Part shown: positions 1-6,560 of the stretch, one piece after another
How positions within the stretch are numbered: the stretch's first letter is position 1
How the letters are laid out: each line of letters opens with the position of its first letter
Assembly: GCA_016928755.1 (NCBI GenBank)
Contig: JAFGKB010000126.1
Coordinates: forward strand, 1 to 11,142
Direction of reading: 5' to 3'
Length of the DNA: 11,142 nt
From: Anaerolineae bacterium
GTDB lineage: Bacteria; Chloroflexota; Anaerolineae; B4-G1; SLSP01
The notes under the pieces: model-generated
Told to the model about the DNA's origin: nothing
What the model saw: only the letters and a program-made list of their open reading frames with translations
Databases searched by the model: none
Made by a program: the position numbers and the translations under genes

Positions 1-1308
1 ATGCGAATGGTAGAGATTATACAAAAAAAACGTGACGGGAAAGAACTGACGACAGAAGAAATACAGTTTTTTATAACCGGCTATACAAAGGGTGAAATCC
101 CTGATTATCAGGTGTCTGCTTTGCTGATGGCAATTTTGATACGGGGAATGTCAGACCGGGAGACTGCCGATTTGACAATGGCGATGGCGCGCTCCGGTGA
201 GATGCTTGATCTTAAAGATGTTTCACCTTTTGTTGTAGACAAACACTCTACCGGTGGGGTCGGGGATAAAGTTAGCCTGGTAGTTGCGCCGGCTGTTGCC
301 GCCTGTGGCCTTCCTGTTGGAAAGATGTCCGGGCGTGGTCTAGGGTTCTCCGGTGGCACACTGGATAAGCTAGAATCTATACCTGGATTCCGGGCTGATT
401 TGACGGTGGCCGAGTTTAAGGCCCAATTGCAGCGTATTGGCTTGGTACTGACGGGGCAATCGGTTAACCTGGCCCCGGCGGATGGCAAACTCTATGCATT
501 ACGGGATGTCACCGGTACGGTGCCTAGTATTCCCCTAATCGTCGGTTCCATTATGAGTAAGAAAATCGCAGCCGGTGCGGATGCCATTGTTTTGGATGTC
601 AAAGTGGGCAGTGGCGCCTTCATGAAGTCCTTAGAGGATGCCCGTGCCCTGGCCGAGGGCATGGTACGTATTGGGGATTCTGTAGACCGTAAAGTCGTGG
701 CCCTCATCTCAGATATGAACCAACCTCTGGGTTTTGCTATCGGTAATGCTATCGAGGTCCGCGAAGCGATTGATACACTCCACGGTAATGGCCCGGCTGA
801 CTTCTACGAACATTGCCTGGTTGTCGCCGGTGAGATGCTCGCCTTGGGTGGGCAGGCAACTTCCCAGGCGGCTGGTATCGAGTTGGTGAAAGAGGTCATT
901 AACTCTGGTGCGGCTTGGGCCAAGTTCCGCCAGATGGTCATCGAACAAGGTGGGGATGTCGCTTTTGTGGATGAGCCAACCCGCTTGCCGGTTGCCCCCA
1001 TAATCCAGGCTGTTCTTGCTCCACAATCTGGTTACCTGACCGGTGTACAGACAGATGAAATTGGCATGACGGTAGTTGGCTTGGGGGGAGGGCGTGAGAC
1101 CAAGGGCCAGCCGATTAACCATGCCGTAGGGTTGATGCTGCATTGCAAGGTCGGGGATAAAGTGACTGCGGGACAGCCTCTCTTTACCATCCATGCTTCT
1201 GACCAAGCCCATTTCGAGGCGGCGGTGGCCCGAATTCTAAAGTCGCTGACTTTCTCTGAGCAACCCGTAGCTGCTTTGCCTTTATTCTACGACCAAATTC
1301 GAGTGTAA
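1..1308 (+). CDS. pdp: Pyrimidine-nucleoside phosphorylase (Pdp, NP-II family)
   Basis: Cytosolic enzyme of nucleoside salvage that cleaves uridine, thymidine or deoxyuridine with phosphate to give a free base and (deoxy)ribose-1-phosphate. The 435 residues match the usual length of about 433, and the N-terminus aligns with Bacillus Pdp from its first residue, so the gene is complete although it begins at base 1; its RBS lies outside the window. The phosphate loop KHSTGGVGD is at residues 81-89, the family signature SGRGLGFSGGT at 110-120, and the catalytic Arg and Lys are at R168 and K187 (LRDVTGT and MSKKIAAGADA). K108 sits where thymidine-specific DeoA of E. coli has Met, which from family knowledge favours the broad-specificity Pdp type. 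The signature carries Phe-Ser where most members have His-Thr. The next gene is 211 bases away behind its own promoter, so co-transcription with secG is unlikely. DeoA is the main alternative name. Confidence 0.95.
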   Translation: MRMVEIIQKKRDGKELTTEEIQFFITGYTKGEIPDYQVSALLMAILIRGMSDRETADLTMAMARSGEMLDLKDVSPFVVDKHSTGGVGDKVSLVVAPAVAACGLPVGKMSGRGLGFSGGTLDKLESIPGFRADLTVAEFKAQLQRIGLVLTGQSVNLAPADGKLYALRDVTGTVPSIPLIVGSIMSKKIAAGADAIVLDVKVGSGAFMKSLEDARALAEGMVRIGDSVDRKVVALISDMNQPLGFAIGNAIEVREAIDTLHGNGPADFYEHCLVVAGEMLALGGQATSQAAGIELVKEVINSGAAWAKFRQMVIEQGGDVAFVDEPTRLPVAPIIQAVLAPQSGYLTGVQTDEIGMTVVGLGGGRETKGQPINHAVGLMLHCKVGDKVTAGQPLFTIHASDQAHFEAAVARILKSLTFSEQPVAALPLFYDQIRV

Positions 1309-1321
1309 TTCAAAGATTCCA

Positions 1322-1403
1322 TAAGTCGTTGTTTGGCATAAGTCTGTGCTAATGTTGGTGTGCTCGCATAGACCGGTGCGACTTAAGACTTTTGTGGTCT
1401 ATG
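1322..1403 (+). other. Staggered inverted repeats downstream of pdp
   Basis: Three perfect inverted repeats overlap here: TAAGTCG (1322-1328) with CGACTTA (1379-1385), AAGTCT (1340-1345) with AGACTT (1386-1391), and CATAGACC (1367-1374) with GGTCTATG (1396-1403). They cross rather than nest, so in RNA they would form alternative structures or a pseudoknot. None is followed by a T-tract, so this is not a classic intrinsic terminator. It lies in the 3' region of pdp, just upstream of the secG promoter. Chance similarity cannot be excluded. Confidence 0.3.
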
Positions 1404-1420
1404 ACGATATCGTGGTAACC

Positions 1421-1448
1421 TTGCATTAGGTTTTGAAGATGTTATAAT
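1421..1448 (+). promoter_or_regulatory. Promoter for secG (sigma-70 type, extended -10)
   Basis: A -35 box TTGCAT (1421-1426) and a perfect -10 box TATAAT (1443-1448) are separated by 16 bases. A TGT immediately before the -10 box makes it an extended -10 element. Transcription would start near 1455, giving a secG leader of about 65 bases. This is the best promoter in the window. Confidence 0.75.
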
Positions 1449-1519
1449 GCACTTTAGGTAGTTTCAGGGCCGTTGCCGGTTTCCTGGAATAGCTCTATTA
1501 GTCTTGGAGGAGATTTATA

Positions 1520-1744
1520 ATGAGTCTTTACTTGAATATTGTCCAGATTATCCTGGGAATAGCACTGACAGTGTTGATCCTTTTTGAAGTTCGTAGTAGT
1601 GGTATGGGCGGCGTTTTCGGTGGCTCTCAGAGTGGTTTGGTCCGTAAACGTCGTGGTGCTGAATTATTACTTTTCCAGATCACTATTGGAACTTCCCTTT
1701 TGTTTTTCTTGACCTCTATTGTTAACGTTTTACTCACAAGCTAA
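1520..1744 (+). CDS. secG: Protein translocase subunit SecG
   Basis: SecG is the small membrane subunit of the SecYEG channel and assists SecA-driven protein export. The 74-residue product has the family layout: membrane segment 1 at about residues 4-23, a glycine-rich loop GMGGVFGGS at 28-36, a basic stretch RKRRGAE at 42-48, and membrane segment 2 at about 50-72. Length is typical. A strong RBS GGAGGAG (1506-1512) lies seven bases before the ATG, and an extended -10 promoter lies upstream. The next gene is an exported substrate-binding protein 105 bases downstream, separated by a long hairpin, so the two could be one transcript with partial termination between them. Residues 28-36 and the two-helix topology make the call firm despite the small size. 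Confidence 0.93.
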   Translation: MSLYLNIVQIILGIALTVLILFEVRSSGMGGVFGGSQSGLVRKRRGAELLLFQITIGTSLLFFLTSIVNVLLTS

Positions 1745-1762
1745 TAAATAGCTTAATTTAAA

Positions 1763-1833
1763 AAAGGGACGAAGCATAATGAATAAGGGGAAGTATGAGA
1801 ATTTCTCCTTATGTGTTTTCGTCCTTTAGTTTT
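1763..1833 (+). terminator. Two-tier hairpin between secG and the substrate-binding protein (terminator or attenuator)
   Basis: An outer stem GGACGAA (1767-1773) pairs with TTCGTCC (1818-1824), extended by AAA/TTT beyond one bulged G. An inner ten-pair stem joins ATAAGGGGAA (1783-1792) to TTCTCCTTAT (1803-1812) with one G-U pair and a ten-base loop. The right arm runs into a T-rich stretch ending TTTAGTTTT. It could terminate secG transcripts or regulate readthrough into the next gene, whose start codon is only 22 bases beyond the stem. The T-tract is interrupted, so termination efficiency is uncertain. Confidence 0.5.
1779..1829 (+). CDS. Possible 16-codon leader ORF inside the hairpin
   Basis: An ATG at 1779 opens a 16-codon reading frame, MNKGKYENFSLCVFVL, that stops at a TAG at 1827-1829. 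An AAGGGA-like RBS (about 1764-1769) lies nine bases upstream. The frame spans the whole inner stem of the hairpin and ends where the outer stem ends, 20 bases before the next gene. That geometry resembles translated leaders that control attenuation or provide translational coupling. It is not homologous to anything I recognise, is short enough to occur by chance, and shows no run of regulatory codons. Treat it as a hypothesis. Confidence 0.2.
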   Translation: MNKGKYENFSLCVFVL

Positions 1834-1849
1834 GTACTGAAGTATATAT

Positions 1850-3520
1850 ATGTTTCGTCGTATTGGTTGGCAGGTCTTGTTGGTAGGTGTGGGGTTTTTG
1901 CTCACAGCTACCATGTTGGCTTATCTGGCTACTACATACACCACCGAATTCCGCCCGGCTCGTGGGGGGACCTATGTTGAGAGTGTGGGAGGGTATCCCC
2001 AGTCGCTTAATCCGCTGCTCAGTTTCTATAATGATGCCGATAGCGATGTTGTGGCCCTTACCTTTAGTGGGCTTACACAGATGACTATGTATGGTGATGT
2101 TGAACCGGACCTGGCCCAGGGATGGGAAGTGGACTCCCGGGGAATGACCTATACTTTTCGGTTACGTAATGATGCCTTGTGGCATGACGGCGTATACGTA
2201 ACGGCTGATGATGTACTCTTTACCGTGGCCTTAATTCAGGATCCTGATTATCCCGGCCCGCAGGATATTGCCAGTTTATGGCGTTCGGTAAGAGTTGAGA
2301 AAATTGATAGCTATACGGTGCGGTTTAGCTTGCAGGAACCTTACGCGGCGTTTTTAGATTACACAACCTTGGGATTGCTTCCGGCACACGTTTTAGAGGG
2401 TATCCGCGCGGCTGACTTGCCTACATTGGATTTTAACCGTGCCCCTGTGGGTACCGGCCCGTTCCGCTTGGTTGATGTGACGACGGCTGAAGGTCAGATT
2501 ACTTCGGTGACACTCAAACGTTTTGAGCGTTACTATGGTGAACTCTCCTATCTTGAGAATATCGTACTCCGCTTCTATCCCACCCCTCGTGCCGCGTTTG
2601 ATGTTTACCTGGATGGGTCGGTTGAGGGTATCTCACGTATTCCATCGGATTTATTGTCAGAGGCCTGGAAACAGGAGAGCCTTGTATTACACTCTGCGCC
2701 AACCTCTGAAATGACAATGATTTATCTCAATGAGTTAATGACTGATACGCTGCCCTTTGGAAATAGTTCCGTCCGGCAAGCGTTACTTTATGGTCTGGAT
2801 CGCCAGGCTTTGATAGATAATGTTTTGATGGGCCAAGGTATCGTGCCGGAGACTCCATTGTTACCTGGGACATGGGCTTATGATACCGCAGGTGTCAATC
2901 GTTATCCCTATGACCCCGACCGGGCGATGATTGAACTCTCTGAAGCCGGGTGGGTCCGTAGCTCGATTACTGAACCCCTCCGTAATGTCGCCGGGCAGGT
3001 TATGGCCTTTGACTTGATTGCGGCCAATGAGTCCCGTGACCTGGCAATGGCGAATTATGTCGCCGAGCTATGGGGAGATTTAGGGATTTCGGTTACTGTT
3101 AAAGGCGTTCCCCCGCTGGCCTTAAGTGGTGCTTTGGAATCCCGTAGTTATGAGGCTCTACTCACACACTTGGTTATTCCTGGTGATCCTGATCCTTATC
3201 CTTTATGGCATGATACCCAGGCATTTGTGGGCCAGAATTATACCGGTTTTCGCCACCGGCGTATCAGTGAGATTTTAGAGCAAGCACGGATGACGGCCGA
3301 CCGTCAAGAGCGAAAGGTGCTGTACCGGGAATTCCAGCAGTTATTTATGGAAGAAGTCCCGGCTTTGCCGCTTTATGTGCCTGTATATACTTATGGGGTT
3401 GATTCCCGGGTACAGGGGAGCCAGATGATGCCCTTGATGTATACCGGGGACCGTTTTAAGACGATTTCGGATTGGTTTGTGTTACAACGACGTGTTGTTG
3501 GGGGAATACAGCGACCGTAA
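1850..3520 (+). CDS. Membrane-anchored ABC transporter substrate-binding protein, family 5 (peptide/nickel type)
   Basis: A 556-residue extracytoplasmic solute-binding protein of the DppA/OppA class (SBP_bac_5). Residues 7-28 form one hydrophobic segment with no lipobox Cys, so it is probably held by an uncleaved N-terminal anchor. The mature part begins GGTYVES (39-45) and shows family landmarks: SLNPLLS (52-58), the AQGWEVDSRGMTYTFRLR region (89-106), WHDG..VTADDV (111-122), APVGTGPFRL (198-207), and VRQALLYGLDRQALI (308-322). Length is normal. An in-frame stop at 1838 means ATG 1850 is the earliest usual start, but its RBS is weak (GAAG at 1839-1842). No permease or ATPase gene lies nearby, so either its transporter is encoded elsewhere or it has another role. 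The ligand cannot be read from sequence; oligopeptides are the default guess. The upstream hairpin and leader ORF may control it. Confidence 0.88.
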   Translation: MFRRIGWQVLLVGVGFLLTATMLAYLATTYTTEFRPARGGTYVESVGGYPQSLNPLLSFYNDADSDVVALTFSGLTQMTMYGDVEPDLAQGWEVDSRGMTYTFRLRNDALWHDGVYVTADDVLFTVALIQDPDYPGPQDIASLWRSVRVEKIDSYTVRFSLQEPYAAFLDYTTLGLLPAHVLEGIRAADLPTLDFNRAPVGTGPFRLVDVTTAEGQITSVTLKRFERYYGELSYLENIVLRFYPTPRAAFDVYLDGSVEGISRIPSDLLSEAWKQESLVLHSAPTSEMTMIYLNELMTDTLPFGNSSVRQALLYGLDRQALIDNVLMGQGIVPETPLLPGTWAYDTAGVNRYPYDPDRAMIELSEAGWVRSSITEPLRNVAGQVMAFDLIAANESRDLAMANYVAELWGDLGISVTVKGVPPLALSGALESRSYEALLTHLVIPGDPDPYPLWHDTQAFVGQNYTGFRHRRISEILEQARMTADRQERKVLYREFQQLFMEEVPALPLYVPVYTYGVDSRVQGSQMMPLMYTGDRFKTISDWFVLQRRVVGGIQRP

Positions 3521-3557
3521 AGACATAAATATTTTTTATCTTTTGTTGTGGAAGTGT

Positions 3558-3606
3558 GAGGAATGAGGTTGTGCTATGGGATACGCACTTAATCTCTTGT
3601 TTCCTC
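3558..3606 (+). other. Nested 49-base hairpin upstream of ppdK
   Basis: Pairs nest in order: GAGGAA (3558-3563) with TTCCTC (3601-3606), GAGGTT (3565-3570) with AATCTC (3591-3596, one G-U), GTGC (3571-3574) with GCAC (3585-3588), and TAT (3575-3577) with ATA (3581-3583), around a GGG loop. About 19 base pairs form, with small bulges. No T-tract follows, so termination of the upstream gene is only possible, not clear. The right arm overlaps the -35 box of the ppdK promoter, so it could also be an operator-like element. Confidence 0.4.
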
Positions 3607-3624
3607 CGAGCTTTCTTGTATAAT
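3597..3624 (+). promoter_or_regulatory. Promoter for ppdK
   Basis: A perfect -10 box TATAAT (3619-3624) lies 16 bases after a partial -35 box TTGTTT (3597-3602). Transcription would start near 3631, giving a leader of about 44 bases before the strong RBS. The -35 match is modest (TTG only), so an activator may help. The right arm of a nested hairpin covers the -35 box. Confidence 0.6.
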
Positions 3625-3674
3625 TGAGCAAGTTTACACAAATATAAACCACAGCTTTTAGGGAGGTATTTTTT

Positions 3675-6434
3675 ATGACCAAGAAATGGGTATTTTTAGC
3701 CCGTAATGCCAAGGAAGAGTATGGCAAAGTGTTGGGCCACGAGCCGTCCACTACCGAGATGAAGAATCTTATGGGTGGTAAAGGGGCCGGTTTGGCAGCT
3801 ATGACAGCTTCTGGTGCTCCGGTTCCCCCAAGCTTCACAATTACCACTGAAGCTTGTGTTGACTATATGGATTCTGGTGATTTCCCCGAGGGTATGTGGG
3901 AGCAAACCCTTGAGGCAATGCAGGACCTTGAAGCGCAGACCGGTAAGAAGTTCGGTGATACCAAGAATCCGTTGTTGGTTTCTGTGCGCTCCGGTTCCCG
4001 CCTGTCAATGCCGGGTATGATGGACACAGTCCTTAACCTGGGATTGAATGATGAGACTCGCGTTGCCATTGCCGAGCTTTCCGGTAATGAATGGTTCTCT
4101 TATGATGCTTATCGTCGTTTCGTCACTATGTTCTCCGATATCGTGATGAAATTCTCCCGTATGCACTTTGAGGAGAAGTTGGAAGAGCTTAAGAAAAAAG
4201 AAGGCATTAAGCTGGATACCGAGGTTAGCCTTGATGGGTTAAAGTGGCTGGTAGCCGAGTACAAGAAGATGTATAAGGCTAAGTTCGGTGAGGACTTCCC
4301 CACCGATCCTTATAAGCAACTTGACCTGGCTATTAAGGCCGTCTTCGATTCCTGGAACGGCGAGCGCGCGATTGCTTATCGTAATCATGAAGGGTTCCCC
4401 CACGATTGGGGTACAGCCGTTAATGTTTGTACGATGGTTTTCGGTAATATGGGTGATGCATCAGCTACGGGTGTGGCTTTTAGTCGCAGTCCCAGTACTG
4501 GTGCTCATGAATATCTCTATGGTGAGTTCCTTATCAATGCTCAGGGTGAGGATGTAGTGGCCGGCATTCGCACTCCGCAGCAGGTCAGCTTACAGGGGTC
4601 CCGTGAATGGGCCGCTGAACGCGGTATTTCTGAGGATGAGCGCAAAGCCAAATATCCTAGCCTTGAAGAGGCAATGCCTAAAGCCTATGCCGAATTCATG
4701 GAAATTGTTGACCAATTGGAGCACTACTACAAGGATATGCAGGATATGGAGTTCACCATTGAGAATGGTAAACTCTGGATGCTCCAGACCCGTACCGGCA
4801 AGCGTACCGGTGCTGCTCACGTGAAGATTGCTGTTGATTTAGCGGAAGAAGGCATTATTGATAAAGAGACCGCTGTGATGCGTGTCGAACCCGATCATGT
4901 TGATCTCTTGCTACGTCCTAGTTTTGACCCCCATGCTGAGAAGACTTTGATTGCCAAGGGTCTTAACGCTTCCCCCGGTGCCGCCGTGGGTGTGGCCGTT
5001 TTTGAGGCTTCCAACGCCATCAAGCTGGCAGAAGAGGGCAAGGACGTTATCCTGGTTCGTCCGGAGACTTCCCCCGATGATGTACCCGGTATGTTGGTAT
5101 CTAAGGGTGTTTTGACCCAGAAAGGTGGGGCAACTTCTCATGCCGCCGTTGTTGCCCGTGGTAATAACATCCCCTGTGTTGCCGGTTGTGAGGTGATTAG
5201 TGTGGACCTGGGCCGTGGACAACTGACTGTTGGTGATATTATTGTCAAAGAGGGCGATACTATCTCCATTAACGGTTTCAACGGTGAGGTTTACACCGGC
5301 GCAGTGCCCCTCATTGAGACCCGGTACGAGGATCAGGTTGAACTGCTCACATTGCTCTCTTGGGCTGACGAAATCCGCAAAATCGGTGTTCGTGCCAATG
5401 CCGATCTGCCCCCCGATGCTATACGTGCTGTTACCTTTGGTGCTGAGGGTATCGGTCTGTGCCGCACCGAGCATATGTTCTTCGATGAACGTGCCCGTGA
5501 TGCCGTTGTCCGCATGATCCTGGCCAAGAATCAGGCCGACCGCGACGCGGCTTTGGAAGAGATTCTGCCTATTCAGGAGAAAGACTTCGAGGGCCTGTTT
5601 GATGCAATGGACGGCAAGCCCCTTATTATGCGCTTGATTGATCCCCCGATGCATGAGTTCCTGCCTCCTTATCACGAGTTGATTGAGGAAGTTGCTACTC
5701 TCAAAGTGACGGCCCCCGATTCTAAGGAATTGGCTGAGAAAGAAAAGATGCTCGAGGTTGTTACCGGGATGTGGGAAGTTAACCCGATGATGGGTCTCCG
5801 TGGTTGCCGTGCCGGTATTATGTACCAGGGCCTCACCGAAATGCAGACCCGCGCCTTTGTCCAGGCCGCGTGCCGTTGTGCCAAGCGTGGTGTGGATGTA
5901 CATCCCGAAATTATGATCCCCTTGGTTGGTCATGTCAACGAGCTTAAACTCGAACGTAGCAAGCTGGAAAGCGTTGCTAAAGAGGTCGTGGCAGAAGAAG
6001 GCGTTGAAATTCCGATTATGTTCGGTACTATGATCGAGGTTCCGCGCGCGGCCTTGACCTCTGATGAGATCGCCGAGCATGCCGAATTCTTCTCCTTTGG
6101 GACCAATGACCTGACCCAGATGACGTACGGCTATAGTCGTGATGATGCTGAGGGTAAGTTCTTGCTCAAGTATGTTGAGGATGGTATCTTGCCCCAGAAT
6201 CCCTTCCAGTCCCTTGACCAAGTCGGTGTTGGTAAACTGATGAAGATTTGTGTTGATCAGGCTAAGGCCGTCAAGCCCGAGCTTGAACTGGGTATTTGCG
6301 GTGAGCACGGTGGTGACCCCGATTCTATTGACTTCTGCTACCGCGTTGGCTTGGATTATGTGAGTTGCTCCCCCTTCCGCGTTCCTGTAGCGCGTTTGGC
6401 GGCTGCTCAGGCTACAATCCGCAACCGTAAGTAA
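3675..6434 (+). CDS. ppdK: Pyruvate, phosphate dikinase
   Basis: Interconverts ATP, phosphate and pyruvate with AMP, pyrophosphate and PEP, linking glycolysis and gluconeogenesis in the cytosol. The 919 residues show all three domains. The ATP-grasp part has GGKGAGL (34-40), SVRSGSRLSMPGMMDT (103-118) and STGAHEYLYGEFLINAQGED (274-293). The swivelling phosphohistidine domain has GGATSHAAVVARG (484-496) with catalytic H489. The C-terminal PEP/pyruvate barrel has GIGLCRTEHMFF (592-603), GLRGCRAG (707-714), GTMIEVPRAAL (784-794), FFSFGTNDLTQM (805-816) and GICGEHGGDP (873-882) with catalytic C875. Conserved blocks follow the Clostridium symbiosum enzyme closely, which excludes PEP synthase. It is about 45 residues longer, chiefly from an insertion near residues 305-333. 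RBS GGGAGG (3661-3666) lies eight bases before the ATG. Own promoter and terminator make it monocistronic. Confidence 0.97.
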   Translation: MTKKWVFLARNAKEEYGKVLGHEPSTTEMKNLMGGKGAGLAAMTASGAPVPPSFTITTEACVDYMDSGDFPEGMWEQTLEAMQDLEAQTGKKFGDTKNPLLVSVRSGSRLSMPGMMDTVLNLGLNDETRVAIAELSGNEWFSYDAYRRFVTMFSDIVMKFSRMHFEEKLEELKKKEGIKLDTEVSLDGLKWLVAEYKKMYKAKFGEDFPTDPYKQLDLAIKAVFDSWNGERAIAYRNHEGFPHDWGTAVNVCTMVFGNMGDASATGVAFSRSPSTGAHEYLYGEFLINAQGEDVVAGIRTPQQVSLQGSREWAAERGISEDERKAKYPSLEEAMPKAYAEFMEIVDQLEHYYKDMQDMEFTIENGKLWMLQTRTGKRTGAAHVKIAVDLAEEGIIDKETAVMRVEPDHVDLLLRPSFDPHAEKTLIAKGLNASPGAAVGVAVFEASNAIKLAEEGKDVILVRPETSPDDVPGMLVSKGVLTQKGGATSHAAVVARGNNIPCVAGCEVISVDLGRGQLTVGDIIVKEGDTISINGFNGEVYTGAVPLIETRYEDQVELLTLLSWADEIRKIGVRANADLPPDAIRAVTFGAEGIGLCRTEHMFFDERARDAVVRMILAKNQADRDAALEEILPIQEKDFEGLFDAMDGKPLIMRLIDPPMHEFLPPYHELIEEVATLKVTAPDSKELAEKEKMLEVVTGMWEVNPMMGLRGCRAGIMYQGLTEMQTRAFVQAACRCAKRGVDVHPEIMIPLVGHVNELKLERSKLESVAKEVVAEEGVEIPIMFGTMIEVPRAALTSDEIAEHAEFFSFGTNDLTQMTYGYSRDDAEGKFLLKYVEDGILPQNPFQSLDQVGVGKLMKICVDQAKAVKPELELGICGEHGGDPDSIDFCYRVGLDYVSCSPFRVPVARLAAAQATIRNRK

Positions 6435-6455
6435 GCCTGATTTTCGTTAACTTCG

Positions 6456-6493
6456 CGGCGCATCCTCCCAAAGAGGGTGCGCCGTTTTCTTTT
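6456..6493 (+). terminator. Intrinsic terminator of ppdK
   Basis: A 12-base-pair GC-rich stem joins CGGCGCATCCTC (6456-6467) to GAGGGTGCGCCG (6473-6484) with one T-G wobble and a five-base CCAAA loop. It is followed by TTTTCTTTT (6485-6493). It lies 21 bases after the ppdK stop codon. Confidence 0.92.
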
Positions 6494-6495
6494 AT

Positions 6496-6523
6496 TTGAC
6501 AGGTTTGTTTTCTGAGGTTGAAT
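6496..6523 (+). promoter_or_regulatory. Probable promoter for the nitrilase-family gene
   Basis: A consensus -35 box TTGACA (6496-6501) begins three bases after the ppdK terminator tail. The best -10 match at normal spacing is TTGAAT (6518-6523, 16 bases, four of six matches but lacking the conserved second A). TATAGG (6523-6528) is an alternative at a poor 21-base spacing. The -35 box is convincing; the exact -10 is not. Confidence 0.45.
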
Positions 6524-6560
6524 ATAGGTAATGGCATTTACGTTATAGGAGGCGAACATA

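Noticed and set aside
709..1212. A 167-codon minus-strand frame opposite pdp
   Set aside because: Antisense shadow of a conserved enzyme gene, with no domain or translation signal.
1309..1519. tRNA or known small RNA gene in the pdp-secG gap
   Set aside because: I looked for a cloverleaf with a TTCGA-type loop and a CCA end and found none; only staggered inverted repeats are present.
1795..1980. A 61-codon + strand frame overlapping the start of the substrate-binding protein
   Set aside because: It overlaps the real gene in another frame, its product is not protein-like, and the family match lies in the 1850 frame.
4911..6308. A 465-codon open frame on the minus strand opposite ppdK
   Set aside because: It lies entirely inside the well-supported ppdK gene, has no recognisable motif or RBS, and is explained by the strong codon bias of ppdK leaving few stops in the antisense frame.
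3675..6434. PEP synthase (PpsA) as the identity of the dikinase
   Set aside because: Domain blocks and catalytic surroundings (GGATSHAAVV, FFSFGTNDLTQM, GICGEHGGDP) and overall length follow pyruvate phosphate dikinase; similarity in the N-terminal half is to PPDK specifically.
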